A DNA stretch of 36,080 bases, taken from contig NZ_JAAXPW010000031.1 of NCBI RefSeq assembly GCF_012396605.1, positions 1 through 36,080 of the forward strand, given 5' to 3'. Shown piece after piece: positions 17,216 to 26,353 of the stretch. The position numbers were made by a program, and so were the translations under genes. How positions within the stretch are numbered: the stretch's first letter is position 1; every line of letters starts with the position of its first letter. The notes beneath the pieces were generated by a model, which did not search any database, had not been told where the DNA came from, and saw only the letters and a program-made list of their open reading frames with translations. The stretch is from Ureibacillus thermosphaericus. Lineage in GTDB: Bacteria > Bacillota > Bacilli > Bacillales_A > Planococcaceae.

Positions 17216-18415
17216 TTAATTGCTCACTTTTTTTGCAAATTCATTAATGGAAAGCCCCGGCTCAATTCCTAAACGCTCGAGTGTGTATAAATCTTCCCCT
17301 AAATTCACTTTTCCTCTTCTCGTAGAAACAGCCATTCGATAACCTGCTTTTTTCACTGTATCAATAAAGCGTTGATCATACTGACCAAAAGGATAGGCAA
17401 AATAATATGTACCTAAAATATTTTGACTTGTTAATAAGTCTTCATATAATTCTTCGCTTGAAACTGTAAGCCCCTTCGCTTTATTACCGATTAAACTATG
17501 TAAGTTGTGGGTATGGCTACCGTAGTGAAAGACATCGCTCATCTCATCCATATCTTGTTGACTGAAAAAACGCAGCGTGTCCCATTGAAAAGGCTGTTTT
17601 GATTTCGGAATTCTACTCGTAATAATAAATTGTTCCGCAATGAAGCCATATTGCTTTAACACTGGATATGCATATTCCCTAATACTTGTAATCCCATCAT
17701 CAAAGGTCAGCACAACTGCTTTCGCAGGGAGATTTACTTGTTTATGTAAATATCGTTCTAAGTCATATAGCGAAATCGTCTCAAACTGATTTTTCTTCAA
17801 CCACTCCATCTGGCTGTTAAATTCTGTTGTTGTGATCGTTGTTGAAGCATTCGCATATACAGAATTTGCTTTTTCTTCCGGTGTTAAAATATGGTGGTAC
17901 ATCAATATCGGTATACCGTTATCAACACTTGTTCTTGCTTTTGGCATATAGCCAATTCGACCGCCAACATCTACCTTCCAGAAGTTTCCGAACTCACTAA
18001 TCACCGGATATCGTAATCCTGCCTTAATGGATACCATTGGAACTAATTTTCCGGAAGTATTATCATATACTTCTAAATCGTAATTGATTAATACCGTTTG
18101 ATTTGAATTTTTTGCATTTGTATTGACGTTACGGGTTGTCCATGTTTCTGATTGATAAACATCGCTTTTACTTATATAGGCATAGCCGTTTCCAAATTTT
18201 ATTTCCCACCAATCTTGTTCATATTCTTTATTAATAACAAGCGGCTGATCTTTTTTCATGGTGGCAACAGGAATAAATTCACCAGTACGATTATCAAAAA
18301 TTTTGACGTTATCCTGCAATGGGACGGCATAACGAACCGTACTTGCTTCCCCCATATTTATAGCCATAAAAACAAGCGGAAGCAATAAAGCGATAATTTT
18401 ATGAGCGATTTTCAT
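17216..18415 (-). CDS. Secreted polysaccharide deacetylase with SH3-like repeats
   Basis: Exported protein of 399 residues. Residues 1-24 are a signal peptide (basic start, hydrophobic core, GEAS cleavage region). Two SH3b-like repeats follow (about 28-88 and 105-163, each with F/YDN-TG.-PV and a W-[EK]-[IV] strand), suited to wall binding. The C-terminal NodB domain (about 165-399) has ILMYHHI, the metal/catalytic Asp pair in LTFDDG, the His pair in SHTHNLHSL and the AYPFGQYD strand. Such enzymes remove N-acetyl groups from peptidoglycan or other wall glycans. It is a single gene behind AAAGGATTAACGAC-ATG. The substrate is not predictable and no gene symbol is assigned. Confidence 0.88.
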   Translation of the reverse strand: MKIAHKIIALLLPLVFMAINMGEASTVRYAVPLQDNVKIFDNRTGEFIPVATMKKDQPLVINKEYEQDWWEIKFGNGYAYISKSDVYQSETWTTRNVNTNAKNSNQTVLINYDLEVYDNTSGKLVPMVSIKAGLRYPVISEFGNFWKVDVGGRIGYMPKARTSVDNGIPILMYHHILTPEEKANSVYANASTTITTTEFNSQMEWLKKNQFETISLYDLERYLHKQVNLPAKAVVLTFDDGITSIREYAYPVLKQYGFIAEQFIITSRIPKSKQPFQWDTLRFFSQQDMDEMSDVFHYGSHTHNLHSLIGNKAKGLTVSSEELYEDLLTSQNILGTYYFAYPFGQYDQRFIDTVKKAGYRMAVSTRRGKVNLGEDLYTLERLGIEPGLSINEFAKKVSN

Positions 18416-18542
18416 GTCGTTAATCCTTTCTAAAAATATTAAATATATTATTATCCTATTATAATATAATTTCTAAATCATTACAGAAAACTTTAAATCT
18501 TCCATATCCCCATGATTAATTCGTGAATTAAGCAAAAAGAAT

Positions 18543-18563
18543 AACACCTTCCAAAAAGGTGCT
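18543..18563 (-). terminator. ywfO terminator
   Basis: AACACCTT / AAGGTGCT stem with a 5-base loop, followed on the minus strand by ATTCTTTTT. It overlaps the ywfO stop codon. The T tract is imperfect. Confidence 0.6.
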
Positions 18564-19869
18564 ATTTTGTTTCGTTCAATAATTTCTCGATTTCTACTTT
18601 CAAGTATTGATCTAAAGTTGAATCCATTAATACTTCTTTTGGATAATAGACTTTATGATCTTTTTTCATGCGGCCTGCGATAGCATCAACAATATAAGAT
18701 TCCTTTGATAGCTCTCTAATTTCACCGTTAGGCATTTCTAAAAAAATCGGCATTCGGTTCGTTTCTTCATCCGGTTCATAGTAATCGTAAGGTAAGTCAG
18801 AAGTGCAATCATGATAAATATAGTATTCTGTTTCAATACCAGCTTGTTGGAATAAATTTTTTAATTTCTCAAAGCGCTCCATCTCTTCTTCTGGATTGAG
18901 ATTAATATACTCAAACAGTTTGCGGGTCACGAATCTCGTACTCAAATCTTGTAAAATAGGATCCTTTTCTTTCATCCACAATTTAAAATAAGTGATCAAT
19001 AAATATTCGTCTAATTCAAGGTAATCTTCTACCGTTATATTATTTTCAAAAAAGGATTTAAAATGAACGGGTTCGACAGTAAATTGATAACCTTGCTCAT
19101 ATAAATGCTTCGTTCTTTTCAAGATGTTATTTAATAATACTTCCGCACTTCGAGAAACCGGGTGGAAATAGACTTGCAAATACATTTGATAGCGGGACAT
19201 GATATAGTCTTCCACCGCATGCATTCCACTTGATTTAATAACAACTTTTCCTTTTCTCGGCCGCATTACTCTAAGAATTCTTTCCATATCGAAATGTCCA
19301 TAACTAACGCCAGTATAATATGCATCTCTTTGTAAGTAATCCATTCGATCCGCATCTATTTGGCTGGAAATCAAGCTTACGACCAGTTGATTTTCATAGG
19401 TTTTTTCAATGACTTGTGCCACTTTTTCAGGAAAATCTTCCGATACTCTTTTTAATACCGTATTGACTTCTGTTTCTCCCAATAATATTTGCCTCGTAAA
19501 ATATTCATGATCGGTTTTAAATACATTTTCAAAGGCATGAGAAAATGGTCCGTGGCCTAAATCGTGGAGTAGTGCTGCACATAGCACAAGAAGTCGCTCA
19601 TCATCATTCCAATCAGATCTTCCATGAAATACATCATCCACAATGCGACGAACAACTTCATATACACCTAAAGAATGGTTAAAGCGACTATGCTCTGCAC
19701 CATGAAATACAAGGTAAGTTGTACCTAATTGGCGAATTCGACGCAACCGTTGAAATTCTTTTGTTCCAATTAAATCCCAAATCACTTGGTCACGAACATG
19801 AACATATCGGTGCACGGGATCTTTAAATACTTTTTCTTCTGCAAGTTTTCTTTTTGCATATTCCACCAA
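18562..19869 (-). CDS. ywfO: HD-domain phosphohydrolase YwfO (dNTPase-like)
   Basis: Cytoplasmic HD-superfamily protein, 435 residues. Metal-binding residues are visible in order: His in RFNHSLGVYEV (about 62-72), HD in LLHDLGHGPFSHAFE (about 97-111), and the distal Asp in SSQIDADRMDYLQRDAYYTG (about 166-185). The sequence matches the dGTPase/SAMHD1-like branch, which hydrolyses deoxynucleoside triphosphates; the exact substrate of Bacillus YwfO is not certain. The C-terminal third is charged and family-specific. The start is TTG at 19869, 8 bases after GAGGTG, with a GTG codon directly after it as the alternative. It appears monocistronic. Confidence 0.87.
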   Translation of the reverse strand: MVEYAKRKLAEEKVFKDPVHRYVHVRDQVIWDLIGTKEFQRLRRIRQLGTTYLVFHGAEHSRFNHSLGVYEVVRRIVDDVFHGRSDWNDDERLLVLCAALLHDLGHGPFSHAFENVFKTDHEYFTRQILLGETEVNTVLKRVSEDFPEKVAQVIEKTYENQLVVSLISSQIDADRMDYLQRDAYYTGVSYGHFDMERILRVMRPRKGKVVIKSSGMHAVEDYIMSRYQMYLQVYFHPVSRSAEVLLNNILKRTKHLYEQGYQFTVEPVHFKSFFENNITVEDYLELDEYLLITYFKLWMKEKDPILQDLSTRFVTRKLFEYINLNPEEEMERFEKLKNLFQQAGIETEYYIYHDCTSDLPYDYYEPDEETNRMPIFLEMPNGEIRELSKESYIVDAIAGRMKKDHKVYYPKEVLMDSTLDQYLKVEIEKLLNETK

Positions 19870-20083
19870 AATGACTGCACCTCGTTCCTTCCAATTCTTA
19901 CTATCTATTATAAGAAAGTTTCTATTTATTTACACGTAAATGGTATCATTCAGAGAAGTTTTTTTAGTATCGTTTCAAATTGTAAGAAACCGCAAGTAAA
20001 TACAAGAACTTTCAAGTATTTTGTAGATTTCCCCAAATCCTTCGTTTAAAAACAACGCATTTTTCAAAAACTAATAAAAAAAC

Positions 20084-20115
20084 AAGCTACCTTCTACCAC
20101 AATAGAAAGTAGCTT
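20084..20115 (-). terminator. Terminator of the DUF1450 gene
   Basis: 11-bp stem on the minus strand (AAGCTACTTTC / GAAGGTAGCTT, one G-T pair) with TTGTTTTTTT after it, 4 bases past the stop. Confidence 0.9.
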
Positions 20116-20119
20116 TTGT

Positions 20120-20350
20120 TTAATCCATTTTTAATTTCGCTTTGACTTTTTCCATTAATTCTTCTTCTGTTAATGCATTGACTGGTCTCCCGTTGACGAA
20201 AGTAAACGTTTTCTTGCGACCAGGCCCGCAATATGATTGGCAGCCTATGACAATCGTTGCATCAGGATCAAGCTTTTTTAATTTAGGAATCAACGTTTTT
20301 AAATTGACGGCTTGACATTCATCGCAAACTTTAAATTCGTTTGCCGCCAT
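20120..20350 (-). CDS. DUF1450 small thioredoxin-fold protein
   Basis: A 76-residue cytoplasmic protein of DUF1450 (relatives include B. subtilis YuzB and YwfP-type proteins). Four cysteines are conserved in placement: CDEC near residues 9-12 and CQSYC near 37-41. They resemble the thioredoxin-like 2Fe-2S ferredoxin fold, so metal or cluster binding is possible but unproven. The C-terminal part reads [22 protein letters not shown]. It is monocistronic, with a 250-base AT-rich gap separating it from the divergent rsfA. Function unknown. Confidence 0.85.
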   Translation of the reverse strand: MAANEFKVCDECQAVNLKTLIPKLKKLDPDATIVIGCQSYCGPGRKKTFTFVNGRPVNALTEEELMEKVKAKLKMD

Positions 20351-20600
20351 AAGATCAACAACCCTTTCTATAATACAAATTCAATTCTACTTTTAGCCTA
20401 AGTGATATTTTAGACCATTACGTTACAACGATTCAAGTAAAAAAGACAAATATCCATCAAAGGACTGAAATGCATTTACGAAAGGAGCATTTTAGTAAAT
20501 TCATATAAAAATTTTAAAAGAAAAATGAATAAATTTGGAACTTGTTGGACACGATAAGTTTTGATAATAAAAAACTACTATATTAACAGGAGGTTAAACG

Positions 20601-21260
20601 ATGGTTAAAGTTCGACAAGATGCTTGGCTGAAAGAAAACGATGAACTACTTGCTGAAGCAGTATTAAGACATGTGAAAGAAGGCAGTACTCAACTAAACG
20701 CTTTTGAGGAAGCAGGAGACAAATTAAATAGAACTGCAGCAGCATGTGGTTTCCGTTGGAATGCCGTTGTTCGCAAACGCTATGAAAAAGAACTAGAAGA
20801 AGCGAAAAGAATTCGTAAAGAGCGAATGAAATTATTAGGGATGAACGGTAGACGACGTTCACCAGGTGTTTATTTACTTCCTAGCAGTGATGGAGAACAA
20901 TCCAAGCCAATCTCCTTATCTGATATGAATTTAGATATTGTTATTGCTTATTTGTTGCGTTTACAGTCTCAAAGTGGACATGACAATGAAGCTACTAAAT
21001 GGCGTCAAATCGCAAACTCTGCTACTGAAAAAATAAAAGAATTAGAAAAAGAAATCGAAAGATTGCGCAAGGAAAACAAACAAATCCGGGAAGATTACGA
21101 ACAATTCGTTCAAATTATGAATCGCGCTCGCAGACTTGTTACGTTGGAAGATGAAGAACCGCGCATTGCACCTGTTTTCAAAATGGAGAAGAACGGAAAC
21201 TTAGTCGCTGATTATACTCACATGAATTCTAGTAAAGAAAACGTAGATGTGCCGAACTAA
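20601..21260 (+). CDS. rsfA: RsfA-family prespore regulator
   Basis: Myb/SANT-like DNA-binding protein of 219 residues. The N-terminal domain matches B. subtilis RsfA (YwfN): RQDAWLKENDELLAEAVLRH, then LNAFEEAGDKLNRTAAACGFRWNAVVRKRY (in parts, about 32-62), a helix-turn-helix of the RsfA family. The C-terminal half has a coiled coil (about 135-180, EKIKELEKEIERLRKENKQ). RsfA modulates sigma-F-dependent genes in the forespore. The ATG follows GGAGG by 7 bases. The gene lies in the conserved ywf region next to lipL and hemQ. I did not find a convincing sigma-F promoter in the 250-base upstream gap. Confidence 0.92.
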   Translation: MVKVRQDAWLKENDELLAEAVLRHVKEGSTQLNAFEEAGDKLNRTAAACGFRWNAVVRKRYEKELEEAKRIRKERMKLLGMNGRRRSPGVYLLPSSDGEQSKPISLSDMNLDIVIAYLLRLQSQSGHDNEATKWRQIANSATEKIKELEKEIERLRKENKQIREDYEQFVQIMNRARRLVTLEDEEPRIAPVFKMEKNGNLVADYTHMNSSKENVDVPN

Positions 21261-21271
21261 TGCACATCTAC
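21243..21271 (+). terminator. Shared rsfA/lipL terminator
   Basis: 10-bp perfect stem GTAGATGTGC / GCACATCTAC with a 9-base loop, then TTATTTTTT on the plus strand and GTTTTCTTT on the minus strand. It spans the stop codons of both convergent genes, which are only 7 bases apart. Confidence 0.9.
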
Positions 21272-22101
21272 TTATTTTTTCCAATCAATTTGTCATTACG
21301 CTCCAATACTCTCTTTAAATAAAAAGAATATAAATCTAATTCCTCCTCCACCAGCGGCTGAAACAAAACGTTTCCAGAAAGTGAAGCGAGCAATTGTTGA
21401 ACTTGGAAGACTGTTTCTTGAACAGTAATGGAGCGATTTAACAACTCGCTTAAACTAGCCATCACTTCCGGCTGAACGTTCGGATATTGGAATTTAGTTT
21501 GTACATCTTTTAAACTCGTTTCATACAATGCCCGAATAAGTTCTGCTCGCTCGCTTCCACTTCCTTCAATACATAAATAAATCTGTACAGCAACCCCATT
21601 TCGTATTCGACGTTGAGAAATCCCTGCAAACTTTTTTCCTCCGATGCTTAAATCATATGAACCTGGGCAATATGAGCCGACAATTTCATAGGCTTCGATT
21701 TGATGTGCAGCTTCTGAAAATAACAACTTAATAAATTGAAACATTAATTCATAGCCAGTATTTATACTAATGGAACCTGGTGCTTCTGAAAGGACAATGG
21801 AAATATTTAATACGCCTCGATCGAGTACAACTGCAAGACCACCGGAATTTCGGACAATCGCTTCATAATGTGCTTTTTTTAATCCTTCAATTCCCTCTTG
21901 AATGTATGGCATACGATGATCCTGAATACCAAGTACAACGTAAGGATGATGCACCCATGTGCGAACAACTGGAAAAGACAAGCCTTGGCCCACTAAATGG
22001 CAAAGGGTATCATCCATCGCAAAAGACTCGAGTGGGGTACGGTTAAAAGACATTGACTGATCGATAAAACGCCACGTTTTTTGCTGTAATAATGTTTGCA
22101 T
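21268..22101 (-). CDS. lipL: Octanoyl-[GcvH]:protein N-octanoyltransferase
   Basis: LipL (YwfL) transfers octanoyl or lipoyl groups from GcvH to the E2 subunits of pyruvate and branched-chain dehydrogenases (EC 2.3.1.204). The BPL_LplA_LipB fold shows RTWVHHPYVVLGIQDHR, VRNSGGLAVVLDRGVLN and SYCPGSYDLSIGGKKFAGIS, where the Cys is the expected acyl-thioester residue and the Lys of GKK is the family ligand-binding position. The ATG at 22101 (277 aa) follows AAGGAG by 8 bases; an in-frame ATG 17 codons upstream has no site. No LipM is present; synteny with rsfA and hemQ supports lipL. Confidence 0.92.
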   Translation of the reverse strand: MQTLLQQKTWRFIDQSMSFNRTPLESFAMDDTLCHLVGQGLSFPVVRTWVHHPYVVLGIQDHRMPYIQEGIEGLKKAHYEAIVRNSGGLAVVLDRGVLNISIVLSEAPGSISINTGYELMFQFIKLLFSEAAHQIEAYEIVGSYCPGSYDLSIGGKKFAGISQRRIRNGVAVQIYLCIEGSGSERAELIRALYETSLKDVQTKFQYPNVQPEVMASLSELLNRSITVQETVFQVQQLLASLSGNVLFQPLVEEELDLYSFYLKRVLERNDKLIGKNK

Positions 22102-22210
22102 TGTATATACTCCTTGTATATTAATAAGCGTCTCTATTTCAAGGATACACAAAAGTATTTTTGAATGAAAGTAAACGATTTCATGAAAGGTTCATTAATT
22201 TTAAGTTTAT

Positions 22211-22261
22211 TTGCAAGGAATATTTTATAATTTATGCTAAGATTATTGTGAATGATTATCA
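22211..22261 (+). promoter_or_regulatory. hemQ promoter with Fur-like box
   Basis: -35 TTGCAA (22211-22216), 16-base spacer, -10 TATGCT (22233-22238). Right behind it TGTGAATGATTATCA (22247-22261) matches the 15-base Fur core TGATAATNATTATCA at all but two positions. The box would overlap the transcription start and first bases, a repressing position. Iron control of hemQ is an inference from this match alone. Confidence 0.5.
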
Positions 22262-22282
22262 ATTCGAAGGAGTGTTAAAGCA

Positions 22283-23035
22283 ATGAGCGAAGCAGCATTA
22301 ACTTTAGATGGCTGGTACTGTCTGCACGATTTTCGTGCAATGGATTGGGCTTCTTGGAAATTAATCTCTGAAGAGGAACGCCAAGCAGCGATTGAAGAAT
22401 TTAATCAATATCTAGATAAATTAAATCAAGTTCACGAAGCTAAAACTGGCTCTCATGCCTTTTATTCTACAATTGGCCAAAAAGCGGACTTTATGTTAAT
22501 GATTCTTCGTGAAACGCCTGAAGAAATTCACGAATTAGAAACAGAATTTAATAAATTAAAAATAGCTGATTTTACAATTCCAACATATACTTATTTCTCT
22601 GTTGTGGAACTCTCAAACTATTTAGCAAGCGATTCGAACGAAGATCCATATCAAAATCCATATGTTCGTTCACGTTTATATCCGGAACTACCTCGAACTA
22701 AATATGTTTGTTTCTATCCAATGGACAAGCGCCGTCAAGGTAATGACAACTGGTACATGTTGCCAATGTCTGAACGCCGTAATTTAATGCGCTCTCATGG
22801 TGAAATTGGACGCAAATATGCTGGAAAAGTAAAACAAATTATTTCTGGTTCTACTGGTTTAGATGACCACGAATGGGGCGTAACATTATTCTCAGATGAT
22901 ATGCTTCAATTTAAGAAAATTGTTTATGAAATGCGCTTTGATGAAGCTTCTGCCCGCTTCGGAGAATTTGGCGAGTTCCTCGTTGGCAACTTATTAGATC
23001 AAGAAAAATTCGCAAAATTACTTGAAATTCGGTAA
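22283..23035 (+). CDS. hemQ: Coproheme decarboxylase HemQ
   Basis: Chlorite-dismutase-fold protein of 250 residues, the Gram-positive HemQ (YwfI). It decarboxylates coproheme III to protoheme in the coproporphyrin-dependent pathway (EC 1.3.98.5), cytoplasmic, usually pentameric. Visible features are the N-terminal [39 protein letters not shown] (the tyrosine of this region is the redox-active residue in the family), the haem-proximal His in [15 protein letters not shown] (about 170-184), and the C-terminal [11 protein letters not shown]. It lacks the distal Arg of true chlorite dismutases as expected. AAGGAG lies 10 bases before the ATG. Haem genes hemEHY are not in the window. Confidence 0.95.
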   Translation: MSEAALTLDGWYCLHDFRAMDWASWKLISEEERQAAIEEFNQYLDKLNQVHEAKTGSHAFYSTIGQKADFMLMILRETPEEIHELETEFNKLKIADFTIPTYTYFSVVELSNYLASDSNEDPYQNPYVRSRLYPELPRTKYVCFYPMDKRRQGNDNWYMLPMSERRNLMRSHGEIGRKYAGKVKQIISGSTGLDDHEWGVTLFSDDMLQFKKIVYEMRFDEASARFGEFGEFLVGNLLDQEKFAKLLEIR

Positions 23036-23042
23036 TTAAAAA

Positions 23043-23068
23043 AGCGAGACGTGTTGTTGCGTCTCGCT
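23043..23068 (+). terminator. Bidirectional terminator, hemQ / small membrane protein gene
   Basis: 9-bp stem AGCGAGACG / CGTCTCGCT with an 8-base loop. The T tract is strong on the minus strand (TTTTTT) and weak on the plus strand (CATTCATTTT). Confidence 0.82.
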
Positions 23069-23238
23069 CATTCATTTTCATCAGGCGTTTTTAAAATCAT
23101 AATGATTGTTTGAAGTAAAAAGCCGATGAAAAGAATTAAAATAAACAGATACCAATGGAGCGGTTGATTGAAGAAACTTGCAATAATAAACGCCAAAATA
23201 GCACTGACGACAATCCCAATCCATACACCTAATTGCAA
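23068..23238 (-). CDS. Small two-helix membrane protein
   Basis: A reading frame of 56 codons (58 if GTG at 23244 is used) read directly from the minus strand. It encodes LGVWIGIVVSAILAFIIASF, then NQPLHWY, then LFILILFIGFLLQTIIMIL and an acidic tail KTPDENE: two membrane helices joined by a short loop. GGGAG lies 9 bases before the TTG at 23238 and only 3 before the GTG, so TTG is preferred. It ends in the strong minus-strand terminator at 23043, supporting a real transcript. I do not recognise the family; the N-terminus and tail suggest both termini are cytoplasmic. Confidence 0.7.
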   Translation of the reverse strand: MQLGVWIGIVVSAILAFIIASFFNQPLHWYLFILILFIGFLLQTIIMILKTPDENE

Positions 23239-23522
23239 TTTCACCAACTCCCACTAAAATAATCTAGTTGCTCTCTTCTCCCCTCTATTTAGTATTATCT
23301 ATTCCCCAATTCGTCACAAACTAACACCTCTACTCATATTCTATTCAATAGTGTTGCATGTCGAAACACGTCAAACTTTTCAATTCTAGTTTATTGATAT
23401 GAGTCTCACTTTATACAACTCCATGCCGTAAAATATCTTTATTCAAGTAAATGAAACATTTTTTGCAAATTTTATTCTGATTCGTGATGGCTTGCATACA
23501 TTATTTTGAGGAGGTATGAAAA

Positions 23523-23942
23523 ATCGCCGTCATTGCAACTAATGAAGCGCAAGTTGCCTTACTTGCTCGATTGATGAGAGCCGAAGCAGAAGGAGATGGA
23601 GACCTTGGCATGTTGTTAGTTGGGAATGTAGGGGTGAATCGGGTACGGGCAGACTGTCTAGATTTTAAAAACATACGGTCCATTGAAGATATGGTTTATC
23701 AAAGCCCTGGTGGTTTTGAGGCAGTACAAAAAAGTTATTTTTACCAACGAGCACGTCCGCAAGATATTGCATTAGCACGCAGAGTGATTAATGGAGAACG
23801 CTTCGTTCCTGGCGACAGAGCTCTTTGGTTTTTCATGCCTACAGGAAGCTGCCCTGCTCAATGGTATGGACAATGGAATACCGGTCGTTATAAGTCCCAC
23901 TGTTTTTTTGCACCTGCTGAAGGCGTTTGTCCTGGTATTTAA
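23523..23942 (+). CDS. cwlJ: Spore cortex-lytic hydrolase CwlJ with apparent ATC start
   Basis: Hydrolase_2 (SleB/CwlJ) family enzyme that degrades spore cortex during germination. Motifs: LARLMRAEAEGDGDLGMLLV (catalytic Glu in AEAEG), GNVGVNRVRA, DMVYQSPGGFEAV, YFYQRARP, ALARRVINGERF, and the C-terminal CPAQWYGQWNTGRYKSHCFF. Homology begins well before the first in-frame ATG (23571), which would delete the start of the domain. The frame opens after TGA with ATC GCC GTC, and GAGGAGG lies 8 bases before that ATC. Aligned with B. subtilis CwlJ as I recall it (MAVV), the ATC codon sits exactly at Met1. So either ATC initiates, or one A was added to the run after the ATG at 23516. The gene precedes gerQ, which CwlJ needs for coat localisation. 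Confidence 0.85.
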   Translation: MAVIATNEAQVALLARLMRAEAEGDGDLGMLLVGNVGVNRVRADCLDFKNIRSIEDMVYQSPGGFEAVQKSYFYQRARPQDIALARRVINGERFVPGDRALWFFMPTGSCPAQWYGQWNTGRYKSHCFFAPAEGVCPGI

Positions 23943-23972
23943 GCATTAAATTATTATGAAAGGGTGTTTTGA

Positions 23973-24404
23973 GTGACTTACTATTATTGGGGTCCTGGTG
24001 CATCGGGAAATCAATACTATCAACAACCATTTATTGGCCAAGGCCAAATGCAGCAAACGCCACCTTCTGTACAAAGCGGAAATTGGATGACACCTTCCGG
24101 AACTGTGTTGCCTGGTACTGGGGGTAGACAAACAGAGGAATCTTACATTGAAAACATTTTACGTGAAAATATCGGTGTAACAGGTACATTTTCTTTCACA
24201 TTCCCAAGTGCAGAAAATCCAAGCGAAAACAAAGGAAATACATTGCGCATTCGCGGAGTAGTCATGCAAGCCGGTCGAGATCATGCGGTGATTCGAGAAG
24301 CGAATACAAATCACGTATACTTATTACCAATGATTTACTTTGACTATGCGCGATTTGAAGAAGGATTTAGATATATTAATACACCGACTAGACCTCAGCG
24401 TTAG
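23973..24404 (+). CDS. gerQ: Spore coat protein GerQ
   Basis: GerQ (YwdL), the inner coat protein needed to place CwlJ in the spore, 143 residues. The N-terminal third is Gln/Gly/Tyr-rich (YYWGPGASGNQYYQQ, FIGQGQMQQ), consistent with its known crosslinking by transglutaminase Tgl. The globular part is YIENILRENIGVTGTFSFTF (about 53-72), LRIRGVVMQAGRDHAVIREA and HVYLLPMIYFDYARFEEG. The start is GTG, 6-7 bases after AAAGGGTG, 30 bases past the cwlJ stop. The operon order cwlJ-gerQ is the conserved Bacillus one. No Cys or membrane segment is present. Confidence 0.94.
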   Translation: MTYYYWGPGASGNQYYQQPFIGQGQMQQTPPSVQSGNWMTPSGTVLPGTGGRQTEESYIENILRENIGVTGTFSFTFPSAENPSENKGNTLRIRGVVMQAGRDHAVIREANTNHVYLLPMIYFDYARFEEGFRYINTPTRPQR

Positions 24405-24510
24405 TGAAACAAAATCTACATTTTCAACTAAAATGCAATTACTTAATTTCTAACGCTACACATTTTCGTCAAACATCGACTATTAGACTAATAGACTACA
24501 CAAAATTAAA

Positions 24511-24549
24511 AAGAGCGAATGGAAACTTTACATTTCCTTATTCGCTCTT
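24511..24549 (+). terminator. Bidirectional terminator, gerQ / chemoreceptor gene
   Basis: 10-bp stem AAGAGCGAAT / ATTCGCTCTT with a 19-base loop, TTTTTT-type tails on both strands (TTTATGG plus side, TTTTTAATTT minus side), between two convergent genes. Confidence 0.88.
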
Positions 24550-24583
24550 TTTTATGGATTATTCGGACAAGTCGTTAATCCTT

Positions 24584-26254
24584 TTATTCGATGCGGAATT
24601 TTCTGATTTCCTTTTGTAAGTTTTGAGCATTATCATTTAATTCGGCAGCCACTTTATTCACTTGTTCGATTGTTGCAGCCTGCTCTTCTATATTTGCAGC
24701 AACCATTTGAATTTCGCTCGCAGATTCAGTGGATGCAATGGAAATTTCATTGATCGCAGCAGAAACCTCCTCAGCACTTGCAGAAATTTGTTCGCTTGTT
24801 GCAGATATTTCCCCAATCTGGATTTTCATCTGTTCAATTGCTTTCACAATGTTAGCGAAGTTTTGTCCTGCTTCTGAAATGACTTTTACGCCGTCTTCCA
24901 CTGAACGTAATGAATTGGATACAGCTTTTTCGACATTTTCGGTATCTCGTTTAATTTCCACCGTCAGTTCAGTAATTTGACTTGCCGATTCTTTTGATTC
25001 TTCTGCAAGTTTACGAACTTCCTCAGCAACTACAGCAAATCCTTTTCCATGTTCCCCTGCCCGAGCCGCTTCAATAGCAGCATTTAACGCTAGTAAATTC
25101 GTTTGATCTGTAATTTCAGCAATAACCCTTGATATATTTTCAATTTCTTCTGTTTGTTTGCTCAATTTTTGAACTAAATCATTAACAAGGCTCGTAGAAA
25201 GACTAATGGTATCCATTTGTTTTTCTGCATGTAGAATAATTTCTCCACCGTGTACGGCCATATTGCTCGTATCTATAGAATTGGAATGTAAAAGCTGAGT
25301 GGATTCAGCAATTTTTTGTACGCCGATAGCTGTTTCATCCATCGCTCGAGCGGAATCATTTGCCGCTTGAGAGTTCGTCTGAGCCACTTCCGCTGTCGAA
25401 TTAACGCGACGAGACATATCCTCACTTGTGGAAGTAATTTCCTCAGTACTCACAGAAAGCTGTTGTGCTGCAACACTTAATTGTTCCGAGTTTTGCTGTA
25501 CGCTTTGAATGAGTGTTTTTAAATTATTTTTCATCGTATTAAATGCTTTTGAAAGCTGGCCAATTTCATCTTTTGAATTCACCTTTAAATCCTTTTCCGT
25601 TAAATTACCGGATGAAACCACTTTTACTGCTTCCATTACTTTTCTTAAAGGTAACGTAATTGTTTTTCGTACAAAATATACTAAAATTCCGCTGACAATT
25701 AAGCTGGCAATTAAGACAATCACGGCAGTAAAGTTGGATGAGTAGATGGCATCATTGGTTTCTTTTTTTATCTCTTCCAATTGTTCCGTCTGGTATTGAG
25801 TTATTTTATCAATCGTATCAATAAGACCTTGGCGAATGGATTGAATATTTTCGTTATTTAATTCTTCATAATTAATCGTTTCGTTTACTATGGCAAACTC
25901 TGCATCAAATGCTTGTTTATATTGCTTTAATTCATCAATATAACCTTTCATCGTATCGGTAGCAGCTAATTCTTCTAACTTTGCTATTTGCTGATCGATT
26001 AATTGTGTGTATACACTGACCATTTCATAATTGGAATAATCTTTCGTAAGAAGAAATTTTGTGATTGAATTATCAAGTTTGGCTACTTGATAACGAACTG
26101 AAGAGACTTCTTGAAGCGCTACCACTCGTTCATTTAATGCCTCATCTACTTGATTATCGATTCTATTAAAATTTATAAAACTAACAATCATCGATATACA
26201 CAGTAGCCCGATTAAGGAATAAAAAGCTACATTCATTTTTCCCCCGATGCTCAT
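24584..26254 (-). CDS. Methyl-accepting chemotaxis protein
   Basis: Transmembrane chemoreceptor of 556 residues. TM1 is about 8-28; an extracytoplasmic helical bundle of the 4HB_MCP type spans about 29-183, with no PAS or Cache signature. TM2 ([20 protein letters not shown]) is about 176-196, followed by HAMP ([15 protein letters not shown] onward, about 198-250). The C-terminal signalling hairpin tip reads [20 protein letters not shown] and [18 protein letters not shown], the contact region for CheW and CheA. No C-terminal methyltransferase pentapeptide is visible. The ATG at 26254 follows GAGGTG; a GTG three codons upstream overlaps it. The ligand is unknown. Confidence 0.9.
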   Translation of the reverse strand: MSIGGKMNVAFYSLIGLLCISMIVSFINFNRIDNQVDEALNERVVALQEVSSVRYQVAKLDNSITKFLLTKDYSNYEMVSVYTQLIDQQIAKLEELAATDTMKGYIDELKQYKQAFDAEFAIVNETINYEELNNENIQSIRQGLIDTIDKITQYQTEQLEEIKKETNDAIYSSNFTAVIVLIASLIVSGILVYFVRKTITLPLRKVMEAVKVVSSGNLTEKDLKVNSKDEIGQLSKAFNTMKNNLKTLIQSVQQNSEQLSVAAQQLSVSTEEITSTSEDMSRRVNSTAEVAQTNSQAANDSARAMDETAIGVQKIAESTQLLHSNSIDTSNMAVHGGEIILHAEKQMDTISLSTSLVNDLVQKLSKQTEEIENISRVIAEITDQTNLLALNAAIEAARAGEHGKGFAVVAEEVRKLAEESKESASQITELTVEIKRDTENVEKAVSNSLRSVEDGVKVISEAGQNFANIVKAIEQMKIQIGEISATSEQISASAEEVSAAINEISIASTESASEIQMVAANIEEQAATIEQVNKVAAELNDNAQNLQKEIRKFRIE

Positions 26255-26353
26255 CCTGGTCACCTCATCATATGGAAATATACTATAAGTCTATTATACT
26301 ATTTTCTTTTTCATTTTTTATTAGATATAAGGAAGATTTTATAAAAATTAATA

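Noticed and set aside
23495-23502. CATACATT as a sigma-E -10 for cwlJ
   Set aside because: It fits the consensus, but the transcript would begin within the ribosome binding site at 23508, leaving almost no leader, and the -35 match is weak.
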